A stretch of 64,000 nucleotides of DNA from PALSA-612 sp963742925 (GTDB lineage Bacteria; Actinomycetota; Thermoleophilia; Gaiellales; Gaiellaceae). The translations under genes were made by a program, and so were the position numbers. The notes beneath the pieces are model-generated. The model was given only the letters and a program-made list of their open reading frames with translations, made no database searches and had not been told where the DNA came from. The stretch's first letter is position 1; each line of letters opens with the position of its first letter. The DNA lies in NCBI GenBank assembly GCA_963742925.1, contig CAVUNV010000009.1:124001-188000 (forward strand). The letters run 5' to 3'. This document shows, piece by piece, positions 9,301-17,131 of this stretch.

Positions 9301-11007
9301 TCAACTGGGCAGGTCGAGGCCGTGCTCGCGGGCGGCGTCGATCGCCTCCTCGTAGCCGGCGTCGGCGTGGCGGAGGATCCCCGTGCCGGGATCGGTCGTC
9401 AGCACCCGCTCCAGCCGCTCGGCCGCGTCGTCCGTGCCGTCGGCGACGACGACCATGCCCGCGTGGATCGAGTTGCCGATACCAACGCCGCCACCGTGGT
9501 GGACGCTCACCCAGGTAGCCCCGGCGGCCGTGTTCAGGAGCGCGTTCAGGATCGGCCAGTCCGCGATCGCGTCGGAGCCGTCCCGCATCGACTCGGTCTC
9601 CCGGTACGGAGATGCAACCGACCCGGAGTCGAGGTGGTCGCGGCCGATCACGACCGGCGCGCGGACACGTCCCGACCGGACGAGGTCGTTGATCGCCAGC
9701 CCGGCCCGCGCACGGTCGCCGAAGCCGAGCCAGCAGATGCGTGCCGGCAGGCCCTGGAACGCGACGCGCTCGGGAGCCAGCGACAGCCAGCGTTGCAGGA
9801 TCGCGTCGTCCGGGAAGAGCCGGCGCAGCTCGTCGTCGATCGTCGTGATGTCCCCGGGGTCGCCCGAGAGCACCGCCCACCGGAACGGCCCGTTGCCGCG
9901 GCAAAAGAGCGGCCGGATGTACGCGGGCACGAAACCCGGGTACGCGAACGCGTCGGCCACACCCGCCGCCTGCGCCTCGCCGCGCAGGTTGTTGCCGTAG
10001 TCGAAGACGTGGCTGCCGGCCTGGAGATGGTCGAGCATCCCGCGCACATGCGTCGCGATCGACGCTCCCGCCCGCCGCAGGTACTCGTCGGGATCGGCCG
10101 CGCGCAGCTCCGAAGCGTCCTCGACGGACAGGCCCTGCGGCACGTAGCCGTTCAGCGGGTCGTGCGCCGCGGTCTGGTCGGTGACGAGATCGAAGCGCTC
10201 GCCTCGCCGCGCGAGCTCCGGAACGACGTCGGCCGCGTTGCCGAGCAGTCCCACGGAAAGGCCGCGCCGCTCGGCCGCCGCGGCCCGCACGCGCGCGAGG
10301 GCGTCGTCGAGCGACTCGGTCGCCTCGTCCAGGTAGCGGGTCTCGAGCCGACGCTCGATGCGGACCGGGTCGACCTCGACGCAGAGCATCGCCGCGCTCA
10401 GCATCGAGGCGGCGAGCGGTTGCGCACCGCCCATGCCGCCGAGACCCGCGGTGAGGATCGTCCGCCCGGCCAGGTCCCCGGCGCCGAAGTGCTTCTCCGC
10501 AGCCGCCGCGAACGTCTGGTACGTGCCCTGCAGGATTCCCTGGGTGCCGATGTAGATCCAGCTCCCCGCGGTCATCTGCCCGAACATCGTCAGTCCGAGC
10601 GCCTCCAGGCGGCGAAACTCGTCCCACGTCGCCCAGCGCGGCACCAGCATCGCGTTCGCGATCAGCACGCGCGGCGCGCCCGGATGCGTGCGGAAGACGC
10701 CGACCGGCTTGCCGCTCTGCACGAGCAGCGTCTCGTCGGAGCCCAGCGTGAGCAGCGACCGCACCAGCGCCCGCAGGCAGTCGTGATTCCGCGCCGCCTT
10801 GCCGGAGCCGCCGTAGACGATCAGCTCCTCGGGCTTCTCGGCCACCTCGCGGTCGAGGTTGTTGAGCAGCATGCGGAGCGGCGCCTCGGTCTGCCAGCTG
10901 CGCGCGTTCAGCTCCGGGCCGCGCGGGGCACGGATCGCCGAGAGGTCGCCGCAGAGCGCCTCGACCTCGGCCTCACGTGGACCGCCAGCTCCTTCACCGC
11001 AGCGCAC
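9301..11007 (-). CDS. hutU: Urocanate hydratase
   Basis: HutU uses NAD+ as an electrophile to convert urocanate to imidazolonepropionate. The 568-residue protein has all hallmarks: ELNARSWQTEAPLRMLLNNLD, VYGGSGKAARN, the nucleotide-binding GLGGMGGAQPLAASM, the active-site cysteine region RPLFCRGNGPFRWAVLSGD, and HHGGGVGIGNSIHAG. The GTG at 11007 is in frame and overlaps the end of hutH by 14 bases. It has GAGG-type bases just upstream and gives the usual family length. No other in-frame start exists before the conserved APRG segment. Translation is therefore probably coupled to hutH. Confidence 0.95.
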   Translation of the reverse strand: MRCGEGAGGPREAEVEALCGDLSAIRAPRGPELNARSWQTEAPLRMLLNNLDREVAEKPEELIVYGGSGKAARNHDCLRALVRSLLTLGSDETLLVQSGKPVGVFRTHPGAPRVLIANAMLVPRWATWDEFRRLEALGLTMFGQMTAGSWIYIGTQGILQGTYQTFAAAAEKHFGAGDLAGRTILTAGLGGMGGAQPLAASMLSAAMLCVEVDPVRIERRLETRYLDEATESLDDALARVRAAAAERRGLSVGLLGNAADVVPELARRGERFDLVTDQTAAHDPLNGYVPQGLSVEDASELRAADPDEYLRRAGASIATHVRGMLDHLQAGSHVFDYGNNLRGEAQAAGVADAFAYPGFVPAYIRPLFCRGNGPFRWAVLSGDPGDITTIDDELRRLFPDDAILQRWLSLAPERVAFQGLPARICWLGFGDRARAGLAINDLVRSGRVRAPVVIGRDHLDSGSVASPYRETESMRDGSDAIADWPILNALLNTAAGATWVSVHHGGGVGIGNSIHAGMVVVADGTDDAAERLERVLTTDPGTGILRHADAGYEEAIDAAREHGLDLPS

Positions 11008-12529
11008 CGACCTCGGCCTCGACGGCGGCGAGCAGCGAGCCGTCGCAGATCGCCGACGCGACCTGCTCGATCTCGCGCGACAGCGAGCGGTCCTCGAGCA
11101 GGCGGGGCGACAGCGTGCGGACGAACGACCGCGCTGCCGCGACACCGGGGCCCGGCTCGAGCGGGGCGAGGAACTCGATGCCCTGCGCGCCGGCGAGCAG
11201 CTCGATCGCCAGCGCCCGCTCCGCGTTGGCGAGCACCTGCCAGGCCTTGAGCCCGGCCGCGTTCCCCATCGACACGTGATCCTCCTGGCCGGCGCTGGTC
11301 GGGATCGAGTCGACGCTGGCCGGGTGGGCGAGCACCTTGTTCTCGCTGACGAGCGACGCGGCAACGTACTGGGGGATCATGAACCCGGAGTTGAGCCCAC
11401 CCTCGACGATCAGGAAGGCGGGCAGGCCGTCCGACAGGTTCGGGTTGACGAGCCGCTCGACCCGGCGCTCGGAGATGCTCGCGAGCTCGGCCACGGCCAT
11501 CGCCATCGCGTCGAGCGCGAACGCGAGCGACTGGCCGTGGAAGTTGCCGTTCGAGACGAGCATCTCGTCGTCGACGAGCACGAGCGGATTGTCGGTGGCC
11601 GCGTTCAGCTCCGTCGAGACCGTGTAATCGACGTAGTCGAGCAGGTCGCGCGAGGCGCCGTGCACCTGCGGCGCGCACCGGAGCGAGTAGGCGTCCTGCA
11701 CCTTGTCGCACCAGCGGTGGGACTCGATGATCGCGGAGCCCTCGAGCAGGAGGAGGATGTTCGCGGCGGACGCCTGCTGTCCGCGCAGCGGCCGCAGCGC
11801 GTGAATCTGAGGCAGGAAGCTCGTACGGGAGCCCTGGAGCGCCTCGAGCGAGAGCGCGCAGGCGACGTCGGCGGCATGGGCGAGGCGACGGGCACGGACG
11901 AGGCCGAGCGCACCCATCGCGGCCATGAACTGCGTGCCGTTGACGAGAGACAATCCCTCCTTCGCCTCGAGCTCCGTCGGCTCGAGCCCGATCAGCGCCA
12001 GGGCGTCCCGGCCGGGGAGGCGCCGACCCTCGACCCACGCCTCGCCCTCCCCCACCAGCGGCAGCGCGAGGTGGGCGAGCGGCGCCAGATCTCCGCTCGC
12101 GCCGACCGATCCGCGGCTCGGCACGTGCGGCACGAGCCCGCCGTTCAGGCATCCGAGCAGAAGCTCGACCGTCTCGACCCGCGCGCCGGAGTAGCCCTTG
12201 GCCAGGGCGTTCGCCCGCAGCAGCATCGCCGCGCGCACGACCTCGTCCGGGTACGGGTCGCCGACACCGCACGCGTGGCTGCGGAGCAGGCGCAGCTGGA
12301 GCTCCCGCGTCAGCTCCTCGGGGATCGACTCCGAGACGAAGCGGCCGAAACCGGTGTTGATGCCGTAGGTGTGCTCGCGCGCCCCGTGCGCGGCCCGGTC
12401 GACGAGCTCCCGCGCCGCCCGCATCTTCACGCGGGCGCTTTCGGACAGGCCGGCCGGAGATCCTTCGACCGCGACCGCCCACACGTCCTCGATCGACAGG
12501 TCCTCACCCGTCAGCTCACGCCCGCTCAC
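10994..12529 (-). CDS. hutH: Histidine ammonia-lyase
   Basis: HutH removes ammonia from L-histidine to give urocanate, the first catabolic step. The 511-residue protein has the Ala144-Ser145-Gly146 triad (SVGASGDLAPLAH) that forms the MIO electrophile. It also has YGINTGFG, QDAYSLRCAPQVHG and TDNPLV. Of two possible GTG starts, 12529 is preferred over 12553. It lies 8 bases after TACACT (12538-12543, minus strand), a promoter -10 that would give a leaderless message, and the protein then begins at the usual family position. It overlaps hutU by 14 bases, so the two form one operon. Confidence 0.95.
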   Translation of the reverse strand: MSGRELTGEDLSIEDVWAVAVEGSPAGLSESARVKMRAARELVDRAAHGAREHTYGINTGFGRFVSESIPEELTRELQLRLLRSHACGVGDPYPDEVVRAAMLLRANALAKGYSGARVETVELLLGCLNGGLVPHVPSRGSVGASGDLAPLAHLALPLVGEGEAWVEGRRLPGRDALALIGLEPTELEAKEGLSLVNGTQFMAAMGALGLVRARRLAHAADVACALSLEALQGSRTSFLPQIHALRPLRGQQASAANILLLLEGSAIIESHRWCDKVQDAYSLRCAPQVHGASRDLLDYVDYTVSTELNAATDNPLVLVDDEMLVSNGNFHGQSLAFALDAMAMAVAELASISERRVERLVNPNLSDGLPAFLIVEGGLNSGFMIPQYVAASLVSENKVLAHPASVDSIPTSAGQEDHVSMGNAAGLKAWQVLANAERALAIELLAGAQGIEFLAPLEPGPGVAAARSFVRTLSPRLLEDRSLSREIEQVASAICDGSLLAAVEAEVGALR

Positions 12530-12663
12530 GGCGTCCGAGTGTAGTGCCCCCACGACCCGGCCGATCCGGACACGGCCGCGAGGACGGGCTCCTCTGGTCC
12601 CATCCCCAACCCTCCACCCACCCGGGGAATGAGGCCAGGATGCCCGGCGGGGGCGCGCGTGGG

Positions 12664-12685
12664 TGTGCCGATTTCGTGACGATTC
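12664..12685 (+). repeat. Copy 2 of a 22-base motif at hut gene 3' ends
   Basis: Reads TGTGCCGATTT then CGTGACGATTC, immediately beyond the stop codon of the formiminotransferase gene. It matches the copy at 9236-9257 with three substitutions. Confidence 0.5.
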
Positions 12686-13570
12686 TCAGGCGTCGAGCAG
12701 TCGCAGCTCGAGCACCCGCGACGCGTCGAGACCCGAGAGACCGAGCGCGCCGCCCGCCGCGGCCACCGCGGCCGAGGCAGGCAGCAGACCGACCAGCTCC
12801 GACCCGGCCGTCTCGACGCCTCGCTCCGCGGCCTCCGCCCGCACGCGCGCCACGATCTCGTGCAGCGCAACCCGGTCCGGATCCTCGACGTTCATGCTCA
12901 CCTGCACGAGCCCGCAGCTCGGCAGCGCGAAACCGAGCGCCCGGACGCCGGGAAAGCCGCCGCCTGTCTCGCGCACCACCGCCGCGATCTGGCGCGCAAC
13001 CTCGAGATCGTCCGTCCACAGGTTGACGTTGAACGCGATCAGCGGCCGCCGCGCACCGACGAGCACCGCCCCTGCGGCGGAGTCGACTTGCGCCGGCCCG
13101 TAGTCGGGAGCGAGCTCGCCGGCGTCGATGCGCCGCTGCAGCTCGGCGAAGCCTCCTGCGCGGAAGAAGGCCGGGCCTCGGCCCGCGCCGAGCTCGCCGT
13201 AAAGGAAGACCGGCAGGCCGAGCCCCTCGCCGACCCGTGCAGCCAGTTCGCGTGCCGCCGTACGCGCCCGCTCCATGTCCTCCGGTCGCACGGCGACGAG
13301 CGGGACGATGTCGGCCGCGCCGACGCGAGGGTGGGCGCCCTCGTGGCGGCTCAGGTCGATCCGCGCGGCCGCGCACGCGATCCCCGCCACGAGCGCCTCC
13401 ACGAGCTCACCCTCCTGGCCGGCCAGCGTGAACACCGAGCGGTTGTGGTCGGCGTCGACGTGCACGTCGAGCAGCCGCGCCCGGGAGGAGAGCGCCGCGC
13501 CGATCGCCGCGATCGTCGCGCCGTCCCGCCCCTCCGAGAAGTTCGGCACCGCTTCGAGTGGGTAGGCCAC
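12686..13570 (-). CDS. ftcD: Glutamate formimidoyltransferase
   Basis: This enzyme transfers the formimino group of formiminoglutamate (the HutI product) to tetrahydrofolate, releasing glutamate. The 294-residue protein is the transferase part alone, without the cyclodeaminase found in the mammalian bifunctional protein. Recognisable family features are VPNFSEGRD at residues 8-16, DVHVDADHNRSVFTL, RHEGAHPRVGAADIVPLV and LIAFNVNLWTDD. The start is GTG at 13570, 7 bases after TAGAGT (13578-13583, minus strand). It is divergent from the methyltransferase gene and shares the promoter core with it. Its stop lies about 150 bases before hutH on the same strand. Confidence 0.93.
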   Translation of the reverse strand: MAYPLEAVPNFSEGRDGATIAAIGAALSSRARLLDVHVDADHNRSVFTLAGQEGELVEALVAGIACAAARIDLSRHEGAHPRVGAADIVPLVAVRPEDMERARTAARELAARVGEGLGLPVFLYGELGAGRGPAFFRAGGFAELQRRIDAGELAPDYGPAQVDSAAGAVLVGARRPLIAFNVNLWTDDLEVARQIAAVVRETGGGFPGVRALGFALPSCGLVQVSMNVEDPDRVALHEIVARVRAEAAERGVETAGSELVGLLPASAAVAAAGGALGLSGLDASRVLELRLLDA

Positions 13571-13576
13571 CCGGCG

Positions 13577-13583
13577 TACTCTA
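13577..13583. promoter_or_regulatory. Shared two-way -10 element (ftcD / methyltransferase)
   Basis: The heptamer TACTCTA reads as TACTCT on the plus strand (7 bases before GTG at 13590) and TAGAGT on the minus strand (7 bases before GTG at 13570). Only 19 bases separate the two start codons. Both messages would start at or within two bases of the start codon. This fits a symmetric bidirectional promoter. Confidence 0.6.
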
Positions 13584-13589
13584 GGAACC

Positions 13590-14177
13590 GTGAAGGCCTA
13601 CTACCACGCCCGGGCCCGGGAGTACGACGACTTTTGGCTCGGTCGCGGCCTGTACGCCGAGCGCGAGCGGCCCGGTTGGGACGACGAACTGGCGGAGCTC
13701 GCCGTGCTCATCCGCGACCTGCCGCCGGTTCGGACACTCGACGTCGCCTGCGGGACAGGCTTTCTGACCAGGCACCTTCCCGGCGAGGTGACCGGCCTCG
13801 ACCAGAGCGATGCGATGGTGGAGCTGGCGCGCGAGCGTGTGCCTCACGCGACCTTCGTCGTCGGCGACGCGCTTCACCTGCCGTTCGCGGACGGCTCCTT
13901 CGACCGCGTCTTCACGAGCTACTTCTACTGCCACCTGGAGGAGCCCGAGCGCAGGCGTTTCCTCGCCGAGGCGCGCCGGGTCGCCCCCGAGCTCGTGATC
14001 GTCGGAAGCCGTCACCGGGAGGGCGAGCAGCCGGAGCGCTGGGAGGAGCGGGTGCTGCAGGACGGCTCGCGCTGGCAGGTCTACAAGCGCGTGTTCGACC
14101 CGGCGCAGCTCGTCGACGAGCTCGGCGGCGGCGACGTCCTCCATGCGGGAACGTGGTTCGTCGTCGTCCGGTCGTGA
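13590..14177 (+). CDS. Class I SAM-dependent methyltransferase
   Basis: A 195-residue Rossmann-fold methyltransferase. Motif I is LDVACGTGFLTRHL (about residues 50-63), the acidic end of strand 2 is GLDQSD, and the third motif is GDALHLPFADGSFDRVFTSYFY. The pattern is that of the UbiE/Methyltransf_11 group; the substrate cannot be assigned. The GTG at 13590 is probably leaderless. The TGA overlaps the GTG of the next gene (GTGA), so it is coupled to the glycosylase-family gene. Confidence 0.88.
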   Translation: MKAYYHARAREYDDFWLGRGLYAERERPGWDDELAELAVLIRDLPPVRTLDVACGTGFLTRHLPGEVTGLDQSDAMVELARERVPHATFVVGDALHLPFADGSFDRVFTSYFYCHLEEPERRRFLAEARRVAPELVIVGSRHREGEQPERWEERVLQDGSRWQVYKRVFDPAQLVDELGGGDVLHAGTWFVVVRS

Positions 14178-14767
14178 CGCCGCGCTATCGATCGATTCAG
14201 GCGCTGCAGCGCGACAACCGCCGCTGCCGCGCGTGCGCCGAGGCGGGCTACCACCTCGAGTCGCTGCCCGTCGTCGAGGGGCATGCCGGCCAGCGCGCGT
14301 ACCTGTACGGCCAGGCGCCGGGCGTGGTCGAGGCCGAGGAGGGACGCCCCTGGCGCGGCCGTGCGGGCCGGACGCTGCGCGCCTGGCTCGACCTGGGCGA
14401 GGACGAGTTCTACGAGACGTTCTACTGCGCCGCCGTCACGCGCTGCTACCCGGGGAGGGCGCCGTCCGGCCGCGGCGACCGGACGCCGACGCCGAGCGAG
14501 CAGGCTCTCTGCGCGGTCTGGCGCGAGGCCGAGCTGCTGATCCTCCGGCCGGCGCTCGTCGTCACCGTGGGCGGACTGGCGGCGCGGGCGCTCCTCGGCC
14601 GGACGAGCCTCACGCACTGCGTCGGCGAGCGCTGCGATCTCGGCGGCGTCCCGGCGATTCCGCTGCCGCACCCGTCCGGCGCCAGCGGCTGGCTCAACTC
14701 GCCGGCGAACCGGCAGCTGCTCGCCCGCGCCACGGCCCTCGTCCGCGACGAGCTCGCCAGGCTCTAG
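14174..14767 (+). CDS. Uracil-DNA glycosylase family protein (family 4-like)
   Basis: A 197-residue member of the uracil-DNA glycosylase superfamily, likely removing uracil or damaged bases from DNA. The water-activating motif is GQAPGVVEAEEGRPW with GRAGRTLRAWL. The C-terminal loop is HPSGASGW in place of the usual HPS/HP motif. Cysteines in CRAC near the N-terminus, with CYPG and SEQALC later, have the spacing of the iron-sulfur ligands of family 4 enzymes. The GTG at 14174 overlaps the upstream TGA. Closeness to a methyltransferase does not help to define the substrate. Confidence 0.82.
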   Translation: MTPRYRSIQALQRDNRRCRACAEAGYHLESLPVVEGHAGQRAYLYGQAPGVVEAEEGRPWRGRAGRTLRAWLDLGEDEFYETFYCAAVTRCYPGRAPSGRGDRTPTPSEQALCAVWREAELLILRPALVVTVGGLAARALLGRTSLTHCVGERCDLGGVPAIPLPHPSGASGWLNSPANRQLLARATALVRDELARL

Positions 14768-14840
14768 ATGGGTGATGCCGCGAGATCGTGCTCCTCGGGG
14801 CGCGAGCCGGCTGCTCTGGGGCGCGGCGACGTGACGCCGC

Positions 14841-14858
14841 CGATACGCGGGCGTATCG
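14841..14858. terminator. Hairpin in the gap after the glycosylase gene
   Basis: CGATACGC (14841-14848) and GCGTATCG (14851-14858) form a perfect 8-bp stem with a 2-base centre. GCCGCC and GGCGGC just outside can extend it past a small bulge. It is 73 bases after the stop at 14767 and lacks a T tract. It is probably a terminator, but see the wider repeat structure reported for 14768-14995. Confidence 0.45.
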
Positions 14859-14995
14859 GTGGCGGCGCGGCGTCGTGAAGCTCACGCCTGGCGGAGGCCC
14901 CGCCGGCATCCGACAGGCGGGAGCGGCCCAGACACGCCAGATCGCGCAGCCGAGCGCGCGAGATCGTGGCATCAACCATCCACTAGGGTGAGAGG

Positions 14996-15325
14996 ATGAT
15001 CGACCTCGTCGAGTTCCCCGCGGACGATCTCGACCGCGCACAGCGGTTCTGGACGGGGCTGCTCGGCGTCGAGCTCGACGCCAGGCACGAGAGCGAGGGA
15101 ACCGGCGTGCAGACGCATTCGGGCGGCGCCGAGCTCGGCGTCCACTCCCGCGGCACCGGGCCCGGCGACCGTGTCTCGCTCCCCTACTTCGCCGTCCCCG
15201 ACCTGGCCGCAGCGCTGGAGCGGGTCGTCGAGCTCGGCGGCGAGGTGATCCACCCCGGCGAGCGCTGGGCGATCTGCCGTGACTCCGAGGGCAGCCCCTT
15301 CGGTCTCGCCGCATCACGAAGCTAG
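14996..15325 (+). CDS. VOC (glyoxalase/bleomycin-resistance fold) protein
   Basis: A 109-residue vicinal-oxygen-chelate fold protein with the usual beta-alpha-beta-beta-beta modules: VEFPADDLDRAQRFWTGLLG at the start, FAVPDLAAALERVVELGGEV in the second half, and a final ICRDSEGSPFGL with the C-terminal ligand position. It could be a small dioxygenase, isomerase or binding protein; the substrate is unknown. ATG at 14996 is 6 bases after TAGGGT (14984-14989), and GAGAGG also precedes it. The ABC exporter follows 9 bases downstream. Confidence 0.85.
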   Translation: MIDLVEFPADDLDRAQRFWTGLLGVELDARHESEGTGVQTHSGGAELGVHSRGTGPGDRVSLPYFAVPDLAAALERVVELGGEVIHPGERWAICRDSEGSPFGLAASRS

Positions 15326-15334
15326 ATTTCGAAG

Positions 15335-17131
15335 GTGGTCGAGCCGGAACGCAATCGCACGATCTTCTTCCGCCTGCTCGGCTTCCTGAAGCCGTACCGG
15401 GTGGGCCTCGCCGTCTCGTGCCTGCTCGCCCTCGGCTCGCAGGCGGCGGCGATCGCGCTCATCTACGTGACCGGGCGCACGGTGATCGACCGGGCGCTCG
15501 AGCATCACGACACGCACACCCTGTGGCTGGCGATCATCGCCGTCCTCATCCTCGGCCTGATCCGGGCGGTGCTGATGCTGGGCCGGCGGATCATCTCCGG
15601 ACGCCAGGCGCTCGACGTCGAGATGGACATGCGCAGCCGCATCTACGCGCACCTGATCCGGCTCTCGTTCGGCTTCTACGACCGCCACCAGACCGGCCAG
15701 CTCATGTCCCGCGCCACGGTCGACCTGCAGGGCGTCCGCTTCTTTCTCGGCTACGGGCTGATCTTCTTCTTCCAGAACGTGCTCACGGTGCTGCTGGTGA
15801 GCGGCGTGCTGTTCTTCTTCCAGTGGCAGCTGGCGCTGATCGTGTTCGCGATCACGCCGGTGCTGGTCGCGCTCGCCTACCGCTACAGCCACGTGGCCCA
15901 CCCGACGCTGCGCGAGGTGCAGCAGAAGCTGGCCGACGTGGCCACGGTCGTCGAGGAGAACGTCGTCGGAGTCCATGTCGTCAAAGCGTTCGCGCAGGAG
16001 CCCGCCGAGCAGGAGAAGTTCAAGCAGCGCTCCGAGCTCGTCTTCGAGCAGACGCTGAAGGCGAACCGGCAGCGCGCGAAGTACGTGCCGCTGATCTCGC
16101 TCGTCCCGCTGCTGGCGCAGGCCGCGGTGCTGCTCGTCGGCGCGAAGATGGTCGCGTCGGGCTCGCTCACGCCCGGCGGCTTCGTCGCCTTCAACCTCTA
16201 CCTCGCGCTGCTCGTCGCCCCGCTCCGCTCGCTCGGCATGTGGGTCGGCCAGGCGCAGCGCGCGACCGCGGCCGGCGAGCGGATCTTCCAGGTGCTGGAC
16301 GAGCCCGAGGAGGTGACCGACCGGCCCGGCGCGACCGGCCTGCCGCCCGGCGAGGGCGAGATCCGGTTCGAGCACGTGACCTTCGAGTACCTGGCCGGGC
16401 GGCCGGTGCTCCACGACCTCGATCTGGACATCCCGGCCGGCCGCACCGTCGCGCTGATCGGCCACACCGGCTCGGGCAAGACGACGCTCACGGCGCTCGT
16501 GCCGCGGTTCTACGACGCGACGGACGGCCGCGTGACGATCGACGGCGTCGACGTTCGCGACGTGACGCTCGCGTCGCTTCGCGCCGGAATCGGCGTGATC
16601 TCGCAGGACCCGTTCCTGTTCTCCGCGACGGTGCGCGAGAACATCGCCTTCGGATGCGGCGACCTCCCCGCCGAGGAGGTCGAGCGGCTCGCGCGCGCGG
16701 CACAGGCGCACGAGTTCGTCGAGCGTCTGCCCGAGGGGTACGAGACCGTCATCGGCGAGCGCGGGATCACGCTCTCCGGCGGCCAGCGCCAGCGGATCGC
16801 GATCGCCCGCGCACTCGCCGTCGACCCGCGCATCCTCATCCTCGACGACGCCACTGCCTCGGTGGACGCCACCACCGAGGCGCGCATCCGCGTCGGCCTG
16901 CGGGAGGCGATGCGCGGCCGGACGACGCTGATCATCGCCCATCGCCTGTCGACGATCGCTCTGGCCGACGAGATCGTCGTGCTCGACCAGGGTCGGATCG
17001 CCGCCCGCGGGACCCACGAGCACCTGATCGAGTCGAGCCCCGTCTACCGGGAGATCTACGAGCACGGACTGCTCGAGCAGCAGTTCGTGGACGCCGTCGA
17101 GGCGCGCGGCGAGATGGAGGAAGTGGCGTGA
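15335..17131 (+). CDS. ABC exporter half-transporter, degenerate-site subunit
   Basis: A 598-residue ABC exporter with six membrane helices (residues about 20-310) followed by an ATPase domain. Walker A is GHTGSGKTT, the signature is the canonical LSGGQRQR, and the H-loop is IIAHRLST. Walker B reads ILILDDATASVD, so the catalytic glutamate is replaced by aspartate. This is typical of one partner in heterodimeric exporters such as TM287/288 or BmrCD. GTG at 15335 lies 6 bases after TAGATT (15323-15328). It overlaps the next subunit by GTGA, supporting 1:1 production. Substrate (drug, lipid or peptide) is unknown. Confidence 0.93.
   Translation: MVEPERNRTIFFRLLGFLKPYRVGLAVSCLLALGSQAAAIALIYVTGRTVIDRALEHHDTHTLWLAIIAVLILGLIRAVLMLGRRIISGRQALDVEMDMRSRIYAHLIRLSFGFYDRHQTGQLMSRATVDLQGVRFFLGYGLIFFFQNVLTVLLVSGVLFFFQWQLALIVFAITPVLVALAYRYSHVAHPTLREVQQKLADVATVVEENVVGVHVVKAFAQEPAEQEKFKQRSELVFEQTLKANRQRAKYVPLISLVPLLAQAAVLLVGAKMVASGSLTPGGFVAFNLYLALLVAPLRSLGMWVGQAQRATAAGERIFQVLDEPEEVTDRPGATGLPPGEGEIRFEHVTFEYLAGRPVLHDLDLDIPAGRTVALIGHTGSGKTTLTALVPRFYDATDGRVTIDGVDVRDVTLASLRAGIGVISQDPFLFSATVRENIAFGCGDLPAEEVERLARAAQAHEFVERLPEGYETVIGERGITLSGGQRQRIAIARALAVDPRILILDDATASVDATTEARIRVGLREAMRGRTTLIIAHRLSTIALADEIVVLDQGRIAARGTHEHLIESSPVYREIYEHGLLEQQFVDAVEARGEMEEVA

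Noticed and set aside
10950..11007. Possible frameshift at the hutU N-terminus
   Set aside because: No start is visible just before the conserved region, but GTG at 11007 inside the hutH end is in frame and gives the normal length, so no indel is needed.
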